Made by a program: the position numbers and the translations under genes | Notes under the pieces: generated by a model | What the model saw: only the letters and a program-made list of their open reading frames with translations | Told to the model about the DNA's origin: nothing | Database searches by the model: none | Assembly (NCBI GenBank): GCA_016648135.1 | Contig: JADDOH010004037.1 | Coordinates: 1 to 64,000, forward strand | Reading direction: 5' to 3' | DNA: 64,000 nucleotides | Source: Agrypnia vestita | Lineage: Eukaryota; Arthropoda; Insecta; Trichoptera; Phryganeidae | In this document: positions 32,001-43,560 of the stretch, one piece after another | Numbering within the stretch: position 1 is the first letter of the stretch | Layout of the letters: each line of letters starts with the position of its first letter

Positions 32001-35000
32001 CCTATCCCTTCCAAAATCATATTACCTATAAATTTATAGACTATTTTATGTTTATTATATTTTTATGTTTTATATTTTACTGTTCATGCCTGATATTGTT
32101 CTATATACTACTTTAATGTTATGTAATATTTTTATATATATTTTTTATATAATACGTGATATGACTTTATATTTTTATATTATATCTTGTATGTAGGTAC
32201 CAGTGGCGTGCAGTGGGTATAAACTTAGGTTATGCTGTGACCGACTATATACCTATATTAAAAATATATATATACGCATATATTATTTAATTAATATTTG
32301 TTTCTCAGAATCTTTACTGATGCACAGCTTTTTTGCTTGTATGCGCTGCCCGCCACTGGCAGGTACTGCTTATACTTGATATTATTTTTATATAAATATT
32401 TGTATATTACAAAATTTTTACATGTAAAAGCCTGTAATGGCCATGAACAAATAAATAAAATCTCTAATTCGGTACATTATAAATTAGTAAACTTCAATGA
32501 CTGCATTAATTTTTTTTTTAATATTGCTGCCTTTGCTTTCATACCTTACATATCTTCTATTTTTTAAAAATAGTGTTTTTTTAAATATGAATTGTAAGTA
32601 AACTTTAAAATTTGCAATAATTTTAATAAATTTAAGAGTCGTTTACTTTTTGCAATAAATTTAAGATAATAGTTTACTTTGAATATTGTTGAAAAAAAAG
32701 ACTTCGTAGGTTTGGTAATTTATTAATTGATTAAATAATTTAGTTTGTACTATGACCAAATAAATAATAACTTGGCTAAAACATGACAGTACATTGAATG
32801 AAGTTGCAAGACACACTCACCTCATAGTGAGCATGGGCATGGATTCAACGTGCAGCACACTGCATAGCTTGTCCATGGTGTAATAGAAGGGCACATCGTT
32901 GAGTTCCTCCCGGGCCATGCTCAGAATCCCCTCCATCCGTTTGGCTGTGGAGAATTGATCTGATTCGGTCTGGACCAACTCCAAAGTTCTCTCCACAAAG
33001 CTCTGGTCGTGCAGCGGGCCACTCCACACGGGACCTCCCATCTGATGCAATGGATCGATGTTAGTTAAGTATGTCGGGGTTGATGATTCTGCCAGTTCGT
33101 ACTATTATATGTACTGGCCTGAAAATCTATCACACAAAAATCCTTCCTCATCCAACTGCTTTGGACTAGAAAAAACTAGGAATGTGACCTCATGGTGCGG
33201 ATGAGCGTTGGAGTCTGACAGTAAGACATTGAAATGGGGAATATGTTAAATAATTAATTATTCATTCAATTTAGTTGGTTATTAATTATATTGGATTTGC
33301 TTTTAAGGGTCTTTTCGATTTCTGACATTTGTAAATTATCTAACCTAACACCTCTTCTATTTATATGTAAAATTTCGATGCCATTCTCTTTCTTAAAAGT
33401 GTGGCCTATCTCCAATAAATGGTTTGCGAATTCTGAGAAATTGTTATTATTAAGACTCTCAGGTGTTCTTTTATCAGAATATTAAAACAACATGCCGTTT
33501 TACCTATATAAAATGCTGAACAGTCATACAATTGAGATTATAATATTTATCGGAATAATTTAATGGATTTACTTTATTTTTCGAGTTAATTAAGAATTTA
33601 ATAAGAATGTTATTGTTAGTTAATACTTTTTTTTTTTTTTTTAAGTTTTAAGTTTTAAGTTTAATAATGAGGGTCTAACCCCACTAAGTAAATTTTTAGA
33701 TGATTTTTCAAAAATATTGTTCATTGTTGTTTTCTGTTGAAAGGGGATACAAAATATTTATTGCATATTTAATTTTTTTCTTTAATATTTTACCAATGAA
33801 ATTGGAGACATAATCGTTATTTATGGCAATTTATTTAATTATTTTTAATTCTATTTGACAATTGGTGTTTGTCATTGGAAATGAAAAACAATCAGTGTGG
33901 TTTATACAATAATTAGGCCCGCCATTATAAACAACAAAAATAAATAATTTACATTAATTTGGTACTGTCCAGTATATTGTGATCTGTCGATATACCCACA
34001 TGGTGACGCTGTTGACAATGCTCACAGTTAGCTGACACCGGCGGAGCTGGAGGCAGGGTGGCCTTCGTCCGGTCGGGGTCTGCAGGGCTGGGATTGGGCT
34101 TGTACGCCCCCAAGGGTTGCAGGGTAAAGGTCTCGCAACCGACGCATTGGTAGACCATGGACAACTTGCTAAAAACAGGCAAACATTTTATTTCTCAACA
34201 AACGAATTAGCATCTCCAAGAAAATAAACGTAACTCAACAAACCTCGTGGTTCTCTTGCACTGCACGGGACTGGTGAAGATCTTTACAAACACCCGGATG
34301 TAGAAGTCGGCCGAAATGCTCAGGAGTGGCACAATGTAGCGGCCATAGCGATTAGCGTGGGACTCGATACACTGCAGCAATATTCTCAAGGCCTGAATAA
34401 ATCAAATAATATAAGGGCTAGGATCTTATAGTTGAGGATATGTACTACACTTGTTTAGTTGTAAATAATATGATATATAATTAATAATAATAATATATAA
34501 TTAAACATAACCTAATAAGTATTTACATATTATAATTTGCGAAAGGTTATATGCAATATTTTCATCCATTGATTTGATCAGGTATGTTTTTAATAATTTG
34601 TAAAAAAAGTATGTTCAATGATTTGGTGCCAGTTGTTTGATCAGGATTAAGAATAAAAATATTTAAGAAAAAAATAACACATAAATTTTCATTATAAATC
34701 TATACTAATACTAATATAATATATAAAGAGGTAAAGTTTGTAAGTTTGGATATAGGATGTAATCTCCGAAACAACTCATCCGATTTCAAAAATGTTTTCA
34801 CCAATGTTTAGAATGGACGTTCAGGGTGAACATAGGCTATATATTATCCCGTTAAAATAAAGGGGCTTTTCGTGGTGACATATTTTACAACTAAAGTCGA
34901 CAAAAAGATTCTACATTACGATCCATGTATGTGTATACAGTAAATTAATTATTATTGTTAAAATGATTTTTTAATAGAATGAAGTAAGTAAGATAAAAAA

Positions 35001-37763
35001 GTAAAAATTAAATGTAAAAAAAAAAGAAATGAACAAAAACAAATGAAATTGACATTTATAAAACAGTGGGTTTGAAATCCCTCGAATTGCCATGGAGCAT
35101 TGGAGTGGTTGGGACCGGCGCGCAGCGCGGCGGTATGACTCGCGAAAGATTGACAATACAAGATAATGTGCATAATGTTCACTGTCCATTGTCAGTTATT
35201 TGGCATTATTTCACATTTTTATCTATTACTCGGTTGAACTCATCCGATAATGCCTCAAATTACGTGGAAATATTTAATAAAAGATTAGCTAAAAGGGCAA
35301 TGGCGTGAACCAAATAGTTATCACGTTATTCATATTTTTGTAAACACCCGGGTCAGATTTGACCCACCATCGTAAAAGCTGACATATGGGCACCGCGTAC
35401 CATTAAGTAATTTTGAAGAGCCAATTAAATAGATTGGTTTAATAACCTGTTCGTGGCAGGCCTTCCACCGAAGACTGAGGGCCCCGTACTTGGAGTAACA
35501 GGTCTCCGGAGAGTTTCCGGCCAGCACTGCCATGTCGGTGGCTGTAACTAATAGTAGTCCACCGTCGCAGCAGCACTGCACGGCTCCGTCCAGGAAGATG
35601 GACGGACAGCCGTAAGGGTCTAGGTCCACGGCCGTATATCGATCGCTGACGCGCCGACTCTTGTACATCAGCAGGCTAGAATTGATGTAGACATGTTAAA
35701 ATGGTATTTCCAATTCATGAAACTGAATATTGATAGCTGATGGTACTTCATTATCCATCCCCATTCTTAATTCTGAATTGAAATCATTCAATACTGTAAG
35801 TTCATTTGGGATTTTGTAAAATAAGTGTCTTTGAGATGAGATGAGAGATGCCACATTTACAACATCACATGCAAACCCAAGCTGTCACAAACAACTGCGC
35901 GTGGCGATCTCGTGAGTGGAGGGTGTGTCGCTGTAGTGTACCAAATTCAGCAATAAATAATGGGGATTGCGTGGATGGCAAAAATTTACACTCTAACTGC
36001 CCTGCTGATTTATCAACTTCTTATTTCTACACTACTTTTTCAAACTTCTCGACTAACTTATTTCATTACACATGGACTATTCAAGCTTTATATACTCCAC
36101 CGATGATTAACATACTACAGTCAACATAGAAGCCTTTTTATGGATAACAGGAACACACCTGGAAGTGTCTGATATACATCTTCAAGGTTGTCGTACTTCC
36201 TTCTATGCGTGCATGCATAGTTTGTACAACTGCGGTCACATATACAAAATTTGATACCAATTGCATTATTTGCTCTCCGGCTACATAGTGTAAATATAAA
36301 TTACCAGTTTGCACCAAGGAGAAACAATAAGTGGAGATCCGATTTCTCTGGTTGTAGGGTGTAAAATGTGTCGTTTTTATCACACGAAACACAAATAATT
36401 TTTTTTTGGAATGAGAAGTTTAAAAATGGCCGGACAAGCGTGAAGAAGGAGCAGGATGCCTGTTAAACTTCACCACGGACGACAAGATTCAGCGAGCTCG
36501 AGAGAACCTTTTAGAGAATAGGCAAGTTACCACCGGTGAGGTCTCCTGTGAATATCAGCCATGGTTCTGTCCGTCAAATCATGATGGCCGCTTAAGAATG
36601 CTTTACGAGGTTGTCGATTTTCCACAGACCTGGAGGTGCAAGAAGAGGTGATATGTGGCTTTGCGACCAATCAGAAACATTATTCTTGGAAGGAAAATGC
36701 AAGTATTAATTTTAATTAAACAACTTTGTATTAACCACTTAACTAGTAACTCTACGACTAACGGTTTCGATACCATTGTATCTTGATCAGGACGGACGCA
36801 AATTAACTATCCATTATCTATTCTAGCAAACAAATCATTTTTTGAACGGGGGCGTGGCTACAGGTATGGTGGGGGTAATTGAGAAGTGGACGCCGAAATG
36901 GGAAATATATCAAGTAACGGGCTATTCATAAAATGTAGCTGGTTATTAATTATATTGGCTTTAGTGTTCAGGCATTTTTTGATTTCTAGTATTTATAAGT
37001 TGTCTAATCTAAGGCCTCTATTACTTACATTTTTTTTTTGAATGTGTGGCACGTGTTCCTTGTGAAAAGTTATTGTTATGCAGATGTCTAACGTGTTCCT
37101 TTACTTTAACATTAAAATTACGTGCCGTTTTACCTATATAAAATGCCAAACAGTCATTACAATTTAGTTTATAAATACTGGAATGATTTAGTGGGTCAAC
37201 TTTGTTTTTGGAATTTATTATAAGTTTGCCTAAGCTATTAGTGGTATAAAACGCGGTTTTAATGTTACTTGTCAAATTTTAAGTCACTTTAGTTTGCCAG
37301 GTAAATAATAAAGAATATATCCTTACGTAGCATCTTCATGACTCGTCTCCACAAGGTGCGTCACCCCATTCAGCTCGATATTGGCCTTAATACTCTCCAC
37401 AGCTTTGGCCGACAGATCGTTGGCTATTATCCTCGTCACACTGGGAATCTCTTTAGCGTAGCGAATACTCCTTAAGCCTGTCGCAGACAGAGCCTCCAAG
37501 ATGGTTATATCTCTCTCAGGTTTTTCTTCTTTCTTTTCCGCATCACTGATTGTCTGTTGGACATTATTTTTATTCTTTTTCTTCTGTGGTGTTTGCAGAT
37601 ACTCTTTAATGAATGTCCTCAGCACGGCTATACTGAGGTCCCTGTTGAATTCCTGAACTGGGTTGTAGAAAATGTGATCGGATGTGAGGAGAACTTTTGC
37701 CTGGCCCTCTTCAATTGTTTTATTCGTTAAGAGACTGTTTGCAATATCCATGGCGGTCATCAT
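29080..37763 (-). CDS. TRMT1: tRNA (guanine(26)-N(2))-dimethyltransferase, 8 coding exons
   Basis: Minus-strand exons are 37763-37327, 35675-35447, 34392-34244, 34168-34000, 33041-32821, 30262-30125, 29495-29328 and 29215-29080. All are GT-AG with consistent phases, 548 residues. The enzyme makes m2,2G26 in tRNA from S-adenosylmethionine. The landmarks are [13 protein letters not shown], the SAM-binding [20 protein letters not shown], the DLDPYG active-site loop and [13 protein letters not shown] and CEHCQQRHH look like a zinc site. [13 protein letters not shown] and [10 protein letters not shown] end the conserved region. The C-terminus is basic ([13 protein letters not shown]), possibly nuclear targeting, and lacks the CCCH finger of the human protein (659 residues). 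The start is the [10 protein letters not shown] pair right after an acceptor. AATAAA is the complement of 29059-29064. Introns are full of Penelope-like and MITE relics. Confidence 0.95.
30462..30505 (-). mobile_element. Hammerhead-like core of Penelope type in TRMT1 intron
   Basis: The minus strand reads CTGATGA (30498-30492), AGATATAGT, then GAAAC (30482-30478) and CAGTAGACG, close to the versions at 36.76 and 42.49 kb. Confidence 0.5.
30646..30788. mobile_element. Mariner-type MITE
   Basis: 143 bp from CAGTTGCCGGCAAACTTCTT to AGATGTTTGCCGGCTACTG, flanked by TA on both sides (30644-30645 and 30789-30790). Inner arms AATGCGCAGAAG and CATGCGCAAACTT also pair. In TRMT1 intron 5. Confidence 0.75.
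31451..31634. mobile_element. MITE with ACACTCCCTGAG ends
   Basis: ACACTCCCTGAG at 31451 and its exact inverse CTCAGGGAGTGT at about 31623 enclose 184 bp without coding content. No clear target duplication. Confidence 0.55.
32201..32360. mobile_element. MITE with CAGTGGCG ends
   Basis: CAGTGGCGTGCAGTGGGT at the left, CTGCCCGCCACTG at the right, with AGGTAC on both flanks. A GGCGTGCAGTGGG start without a recognised right end also occurs at 58215. Confidence 0.55.
33240..33610 (-). pseudogene. Penelope-like GIY-YIG endonuclease relic
   Basis: The minus strand reads [20 protein letters not shown] then EHLRVL, parallel to the better copy at 37.0-37.3 kb ([27 protein letters not shown]). YIGKT is the catalytic GIY-YIG second half typical of Penelope-like elements. 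Frames are broken; it lies in TRMT1 intron 4. Confidence 0.7.
34730..34865. repeat. Dispersed insect-type repeat fragment
   Basis: AAGTTTGTAAGTTTGGATAT then AATCTCCGAAACAACTCATC, CGATTTCAAAAATG and ATAGGCTATATATTATCCCG follow the word order of a repeat widespread in insect genomes; no ends are defined here. Confidence 0.4.
36720..37290 (-). mobile_element. Penelope-like element 3' part with GIY-YIG endonuclease and hammerhead-like core
   Basis: The endonuclease frame (37275-37021) reads [19 protein letters not shown], then [19 protein letters not shown] and [14 protein letters not shown]...FYIGKT is the GIY-YIG core fused to RT in Penelope-like elements. About 230 bp further along the same strand is a hammerhead-like core, CTGATCA (36790-36784), AGATAC/GTATC stem, GAAAC (36768-36764). 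It lies in TRMT1 intron 1. The RT domain is missing, so the copy is dead. Confidence 0.8.
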
Positions 37764-38514
37764 CTGGAAAAAATAAACTATCCGAAATAGTAAAGGATAC
37801 TTATAAACATAATACAAAATGTCGATAGACTAATTAAATTTATGTAATATATATTTGTATTAGAACATGTATAACTAGGATTAATATTTATTATTATTAA
37901 TATTACCCAACCGAGTTCCTCGAGGGTATGCTTGGCTACAACAGTTTACAGACTAGAAGGAATGTGTATCTGATTACGCATTTTTATCGATTGTTACGCA
38001 GTGATCGATAATCCTGAAACTATGCGGAGCATTGGTTTGTATGTTCCCGATAATTACCCAAGATAGCGTTTTACATTCCAATACACAGGACCAATCCGCC
38101 AATGGTTATGCCTGTTGGAAGAGCTACTGCTATGCTGAACAATATTACTATATATCGATATCGATATCGATCTGTTCCATGTCTCTGAGAGGGTATTCCG
38201 AAGCAGGATTCTCCTACACCTTTGATGTGAATGATTTTATATATTATGTTTAATATTTGCTTTTGTTTATATATGCTTATATAATTCTAACTTATTATAA
38301 GATTTACGAATTAAATTTTGTATTTGTAATGTAAATGTTATATAAAAAATAAATAAAATGAAATTGAAAATATTAATATAAAGGAAAAAATATTTTAAAG
38401 AGACAATCCCTAATTAACATAACGTCAATTCAACAACTTCGTAGGTGTTCAATTTAGATTTTTCCCATGCGATCCAACGAAATAATAAAATGTGGTATAT
38501 GTACATAGACATAC

Positions 38515-38545
38515 CTGATATTGTTTTAGTTTCGGCTAGTCCCAT
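38515..38545 (-). other. Possible TRMT1 first exon with upstream ORF
   Basis: The minus strand reads ATGGGACTAGCC ... ATATCAG then GTATGT, a clean donor. Joined to the acceptor at 37763, this ATG would be out of frame with TRMT1 and would overlap its start ([18 protein letters not shown] then a stop soon after). It is either a 5' untranslated exon carrying an upstream ORF or an exon whose partner I have not found. Confidence 0.4.
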
Positions 38546-38565
38546 GTGACACGTTTATCTGACAG

Positions 38566-38584
38566 CACAGAATATAGACCAAAA
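38566..38584 (-). promoter_or_regulatory. Shared 19-mer upstream of TRMT1
   Basis: On the minus strand TTTTGGTCTATATTCTGTG, 20 bp before the ATG at 38545. The same 19-mer is at 40250-40268 (plus) and 44754-44772 (plus, upstream of RRS1). Confidence 0.5.
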
Positions 38585-38650
38585 TCTGACAGCCAAAAAC
38601 ACCTGAAAATACCACAGAAAACACCGATGGCATAGATAAATAATGTATGG

Positions 38651-38686
38651 AATAAGATCATAAGCAATTGAGCTTATGATCTTATT
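38651..38686. repeat. Perfect hairpin
   Basis: AATAAGATCATAAGC and its exact inverse with a 6-base loop; a further ATGATCTTATT copy follows at once. Confidence 0.7.
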
Positions 38687-38764
38687 TTATCTATGATCTT
38701 ATTCCAATATTGAGCCGGGGTGGCATATTTTTATATAAAAATATATAATTAAAATAACTAACTA

Positions 38765-38890
38765 TCTCGCCGCTTCCCCGCGGGGGTAGGCATAGAGGAT
38801 TGAACGCCACACTCTTCTATCCTGGCACACCAGTTTTGCTTCAGCCACATTCATACATCTTCTCATACAAGTTCTACGGTTGTTGCGGCT
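38765..38890. repeat. Dispersed repeat, copy 2 (see 23095)
   Basis: CGCCGCTTCCCCGCGGGGGT then AGGCATAGAGG and CCACATTCATACATCTT, the same block order as the copy in the 166-residue gene. Confidence 0.6.
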
Positions 38891-39474
38891 TTTAAATTAT
38901 GTAATTATTAGTTAGTTAATAGACTAATTAAATTTAAGTAATATATATTTGTATAAGAACGTGTATAACTTGGATCAATATTAATATAAAGGAAAAATAA
39001 CACAGAACTAAAAATTGAAACCGAAGTAAACAAGTCAACTAAAAACAAAATAATAAGTGGATAATGGAAACACAAGAACATCTGATATCCTTATGAATGT
39101 ATATTGAAATTATCATTCGAGTCACTACTTTGCAAGCTAGGTATTAATATTAGTAACTAGTTACCAATTTATATTGTTTTTATTGAGTTTTAGTCGTATG
39201 TAAATCATTACACTTTATGTAAATCATTAACTTCTCATCTCCTGAACCTATGTATAGGTATATGTATAAACCATTATAGGATTTAATATACTTTTAATGT
39301 ATGTTATATATATTATATTATGTATATTTTCTTTTGGGATTTAATAAATAAATATCCAGAAATAAAAATAAAATTCTCGAATGAAACAAAAATAAAAATA
39401 TAGCTTCTCACATTGAACACAAAACCAACTTCCAGAATTAAATTTTTCTTTAGCATTTCTACATTACTATTCTT

Positions 39475-40140
39475 TAGGACTCGGCGGGTAACATAGGCGA
39501 CATTTCCCCCCTATTATTTTACCCCTTCCTCCCCTGATATATTTTCGATACTAATCTGTACCGTTCACCGATCGGACTAAAAATTTGGAAACTTATTCTT
39601 TAGGACTCGCGACTTAGGGAACATCTTGTGCTGCCAGCTCCCTCTCAATATTTGTCCACCATATTGCTAGGGGTCTGCCTCAACCTATAGGTTTAGTCGG
39701 GATGTTCAGTGCCTTTCTCACCGAGAAGTCTTGATCTCTACACCTGACGTGACCATACCATCTCATTCTGCTTTCTTTCAGCTTTTCAACTATCGGTGCT
39801 ACTTTGAACGACCCTTTGACATACTCATTGCAGATTCTCTCTATGCGTGTTACACCGCCTGCCCACCGAAACATTTTCATTTCAGTTGTACGCAGCTGTT
39901 GTTCGTGCTTTTTGGATGTTGCCCAACATTCTGCACCATACAGCATTACAGGTCTAACCACTGTTTTATTAGACACAGAGTACTCCAGAAAGAGATCTCC
40001 ACTTCAATCATGCATGGCGTAACATGGTGACATTTCCCCCCTATTCTTTTACCTCTTCCCCTCCCCCCGATATATTTTCGATGCAAATCTGTACGTTTGA
40101 CCAATCGGACTAAAAATTATTCTTTCGGACTCGGCGGGTA
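39475..40140. repeat. LINE relic framed by a direct repeat
   Basis: GACATTTCCCCCCTATTATT ... CGGACTAAAAATT ... GGACTCGGCGGGTAA occurs at about 39475-39605 and again at about 40028-40140 in the same direction, on both sides of the LINE pol fragment at 39680-39976. Confidence 0.7.
39680..39976 (-). pseudogene. LINE reverse transcriptase C-terminal fragment
   Basis: 98 open codons on the minus strand: VVRPVMLYGAECWATSKKHE, QQLRTTEMKMFRWAGGVTR, RWYGHVRCRD. LYG.E.W...K.....L...EM...RW and RW.GHV are typical of the tail of RTE/Jockey-like LINE reverse transcriptases. The catalytic palm is absent. Confidence 0.8.
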
Positions 40141-40249
40141 ATAATTTTAAATAAATAAATAATCATAGCAAATCACGAGAGAGCAAGCAAGAGAATAATT
40201 GATATCTATGAGAATACTTTGTCACTTCGTCTATGGTCACTTAGTGACG

Positions 40250-40268
40250 TTTTGGTCTATATTCTGTG
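40250..40268 (+). promoter_or_regulatory. Shared 19-mer, second copy
   Basis: TTTTGGTCTATATTCTGTG followed by CAGGG. It is about 1 kb upstream of the weak plus-strand gene candidate; a strong donor (AATACAC|GTGAGT) lies at about 40747 between them. Confidence 0.4.
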
Positions 40269-41226
40269 CAGGGCCTGCGCACTCTATCCATAAAGTTTCG
40301 ATTCCGTTATAATGGCATCAATTCTTTTATGGGAATTTTTTTAAATTTCATTTTTCGGCGGTTCTAATTTGGTGTCAGTACTTACCTACCCTTGCCAACT
40401 ATTTTAACAATTATTGTAGTGGTATTAATGTTGGTTTCGCAAAATGTTCAAATTGGTTACACTATTATGTTATCTATGGGTTACACTGTTCACAAATATT
40501 CTGTGGTTCACAATTTGCGACGCCATTTTAATTTTTCAAATCAAATATGTCTTTATTTTGTGGCGATTTTGCTTGTTTATTTTTTTACAATCCCGCTACC
40601 ACGTCACCGCCTCCGACATTGACATCCTCTGATAATATGTTTGTTTCGATATGAAACTGAATATTGACATTTCACAAAGGATATCTGCTACAAAAACGAA
40701 ATATTTTATCGTCCTTTTGAACTGTCATACTGAAACCGAAAATACACGTGAGTGATTGTATTTTATATTTATATTAATTATATTTGGAATGTTTTATTAT
40801 AATTGTGTTTGAAAGTTTATTAGAAAAAGTTATTTTACAAAGGAAAACTAATTTACATAGGGTATAAAAGCGAAGGCAGCAATATCCAAAAAATTGTTTT
40901 GAATGTAGTCACAGAGGATTACTAATTTAAAATTAACCGAATTCTAGATTTTATGTATTATTTTATCCCTTCCAAAATCTTGTTTCCTATAAATTTACAG
41001 GCTATGTTTCCCATAAAATCTCAATACTGTTGACTCATTTGTCCAAGTTTTCCGTATGATTAAAATACAAAAAAAAATTATGGTTAATTATTATTACATC
41101 ATTATCTTTGTATAACATGCATACAATTATTAATTAAGAGTTATTATTATTTCACTGCTGGTTTTAGAAAGAACAGAACTTCCCACTGACATGTGTAAAT
41201 GATAAGTAAAATTATTATGTCTACAG

Positions 41227-41825
41227 ATTCAAGTCCAAGGAGATGAATATTGGTGTGACGAATGAATAATGGAATCCTCAGAACCCAGCTCCAGCAAAGG
41301 AGATGAGGGTAAGAATATACAACTATAATCTATAACTAAATATTTTTTAAACAATGATTGCTTGTGTTGTATTTTTTTTAATACACAATACATACATTAA
41401 TAAATGTTTACAACATGAATAAAATAAATTTAAATAACAGTACTAAAATATTAAACTAGTAAACTAAAAAGTAATTTCATAAATAAATTTACAAAATAAA
41501 TAATTTAGTTAAAGTATGTTTATGTTAATAAAATTTAATTAAAGATGGACACACTCTCCCACACTTATTAATTTAATTTAATTGTTAATACCCATTAATT
41601 TAATTTAATTGTTAATAAAATTTAGTTAAAAATGGACACACTCATCTGTCATTTTCCAGCGTTGTCAAATTTAACAGATTGTATTATTTTTAAGGTTAAA
41701 ATCAAGAAGAAGAAGAAAGAAAGCGTTGCTGCCTAACCGGTCTGTAGCAGCATTCTTAAAAATCCATGCAGATGTAAGCATCGACAAAGAGGCTTCACAG
41801 ACAGTGGACTTTGTAAAATATTATT
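41227..41825 (+). CDS. Weak candidate small gene, two possible exons
   Basis: The first piece has an acceptor, then an ATG at 41271 reading MESSEPSSSKGDE up to a donor (GAGG|GTAAGA). About 380 bp on, after an acceptor near 41693, a frame reads KALLPNRSVAAFLKIHADVS then IDKEASQTVDFV, ending at a stop or at a GTAAAA donor. LPNRSVAAFLK..ADVSIDKEA resembles the first helix and loop of histone-fold proteins (CHRAC/POLE/CENP-type). The two pieces do not join in phase directly, so either an exon is missing, this is a pseudogene, or the match is chance. Confidence 0.25.
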
Positions 41826-42079
41826 AGAAATGTAAAAATAATGTGCATAATAATATCGAACCATGAGTACTTTAGTGTATTAAGTGAAAAATGCAGTTTT
41901 GAGATATCGGCGTTAGATGTTATAAATTTCTTTATCAAATTGATTTTCAATTATTTGTTTTAGAATTTTTTGAATATTGCAAGGATTTGGATTGCCTCAC
42001 ATGCACCCATCGATAAACCTTATATTTGCTTATAAGGTTTATCAATGGGTACAGCATAATATAACTATTTTATTATATT

Positions 42080-42480
42080 TTGATTGAGACAAGGTTTTAT
42101 AAAAGAGATAAATCATTTAGACCTTCCGACAAATCTGGTGTTTTTAGTATATCTAAAATTAGTGTTTTGCTTTCCTGAATGGGAACATTAATGAATGATC
42201 TTGCAATATCAAATGATACTAACTTTTCATTCAATATCTTTTAAGGTATTGACTACATGAAATTTTAATTGTATACTTTGGTTTAAATACGTTGGAGTTA
42301 TTTAATATTTTTGTAATGATTGAAGTTATTTTGAATGTTGGGGAATTGCATTACATTGGGATACTGCTGATCTGATGGGGCTGTTTCCTTTGTGAATTTT
42401 GAGAAAGCCGTATAATTTTGCGATCATTAACACTGTTTGCCTTTTTTCCTTACAAATTAAACTTATGGAAGTTATTGTCC
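42080..42480 (-). pseudogene. Penelope-like reverse transcriptase fragment
   Basis: On the minus strand, KLYGFLKIHKGNSPIR followed by VSQCN matches the YGLPKIHK...PLRPIVS segment of Penelope RT, and further on KLVSFDIARSFINVPIQES matches motif A (F D ... LFTNVPI). Several frame breaks. Next to it is a plus-strand hammerhead-like core. Confidence 0.7.
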
Positions 42481-42483
42481 GAT

Positions 42484-42530
42484 CGTCCTGATGAAGATAT
42501 AATACAGTATCGAAATCATTAGACGTTTAA
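42484..42530 (+). mobile_element. Hammerhead-like core of Penelope type
   Basis: CTGATGA at 42488-42494, AGATAT and GTATC around a TAATACA loop, then GAAAT at 42512-42516 and CATTAGACG. It resembles the cores at 6.8, 30.5 and 36.8 kb. Confidence 0.5.
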
Positions 42531-43239
42531 AAAAAATATGTGTGGTTTTTAACGCTATAAGCATAAAAAATATTAAATCATTTGTTCTACTTTTTTAGTT
42601 TCAAACCGCTTGATCTTACTGACCGGTTATATTATTTGCAATGCATTGTAAATGATGTCTTATTGATATCTGTTCTTGTATACGCTTATTTAATTCAAAA
42701 TAATTATTCTGAACATTGAAGTGTAAAATGACAATTGAAAAGAATACTTTTTTTGTTGTGTATCCAGAATAATTATTATGTATGTGTAATGTATATGTAT
42801 GTAAGAATCGTTGAAAATACTGTCAACCCATTAGAATGTACTCTGTTTATCATATCTTCACACTTTTGATCATTTAGATGATATTCCTAACCTTTTTTTA
42901 TTATTTTAAAAATTTATTCTTTAAATAGGAAATATAATAATTTTATATTTCTTTATATATACAGCATTACATATAATTATTTAAAATTTTATTCTAACTA
43001 AAGTATCACATATTTTTTTAGTTTCCTCTTAAAGTTGTTATATTATTTACATCTCTAATGTCCCTGGTAGTTTTATGTATAGTTTCGTTGTAGTAGTAGT
43101 TTTATATATAGCACTGTGCATGATTAAAATTTGTGATTTTTTTTTAATGTAATCTTTTCATCTTCTCTTGTTTCATGTTTGTCATGTTTGTGTTTGTTTT
43201 TTCTTAATACTTCAAAGATGTTGTATCCATTATTAATTT

Positions 43240-43560
43240 TATACATAAGTAGAAATAGAATTAAATTTAATTATTTGTCTATTATTGGTAAATTTTCTAG
43301 CACCACTTTAATTCTTGTGTATTGATTTATTTTTAGTATAATTCTTTATGCTTTCTTTTCGAGTATTGTTATTTTTTCAATTCTTCTTCAACCCAGAAAT
43401 AGTATACTGTCGCAGTAGTTGATGTGGGGGACAATTATTGCGTTATATAATATATTTTTGCTCAATTCTGTTTTGATCTCTTCTGATTCTTTCCAAGGGT
43501 GAAATTCATTTTGCTATTTTTTGTTACATATTTTGTGTTCAATGTAAAGTTTAGTTTATG
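43240..43560 (-). pseudogene. LINE reverse transcriptase fragment, copy 1
   Basis: The minus strand reads IVPHINYCDSILF, then KNNNTRK and RNTQELK-like pieces. HINYCxSILFL...EEIKKL is the downstream part of Jockey/CR1-like RT. A copy with about the same 280 bp lies at 62.5-62.8 kb in the same orientation. Confidence 0.55.

Larger units (their letters stand above)
37823..38995. repeat. Direct duplicate pair upstream of TRMT1
   Basis: ATAGACTAATTAAATTTATG at 37823 and ATAGACTAATTAAATTTAAG at about 38921 begin copies of about 65 bp (each continuing AATATATATTTGTAT and GTGTATAACT). The DNA between is AT-rich, with the TRMT1 leader exon, promoter 19-mer and a hairpin. Confidence 0.6.
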
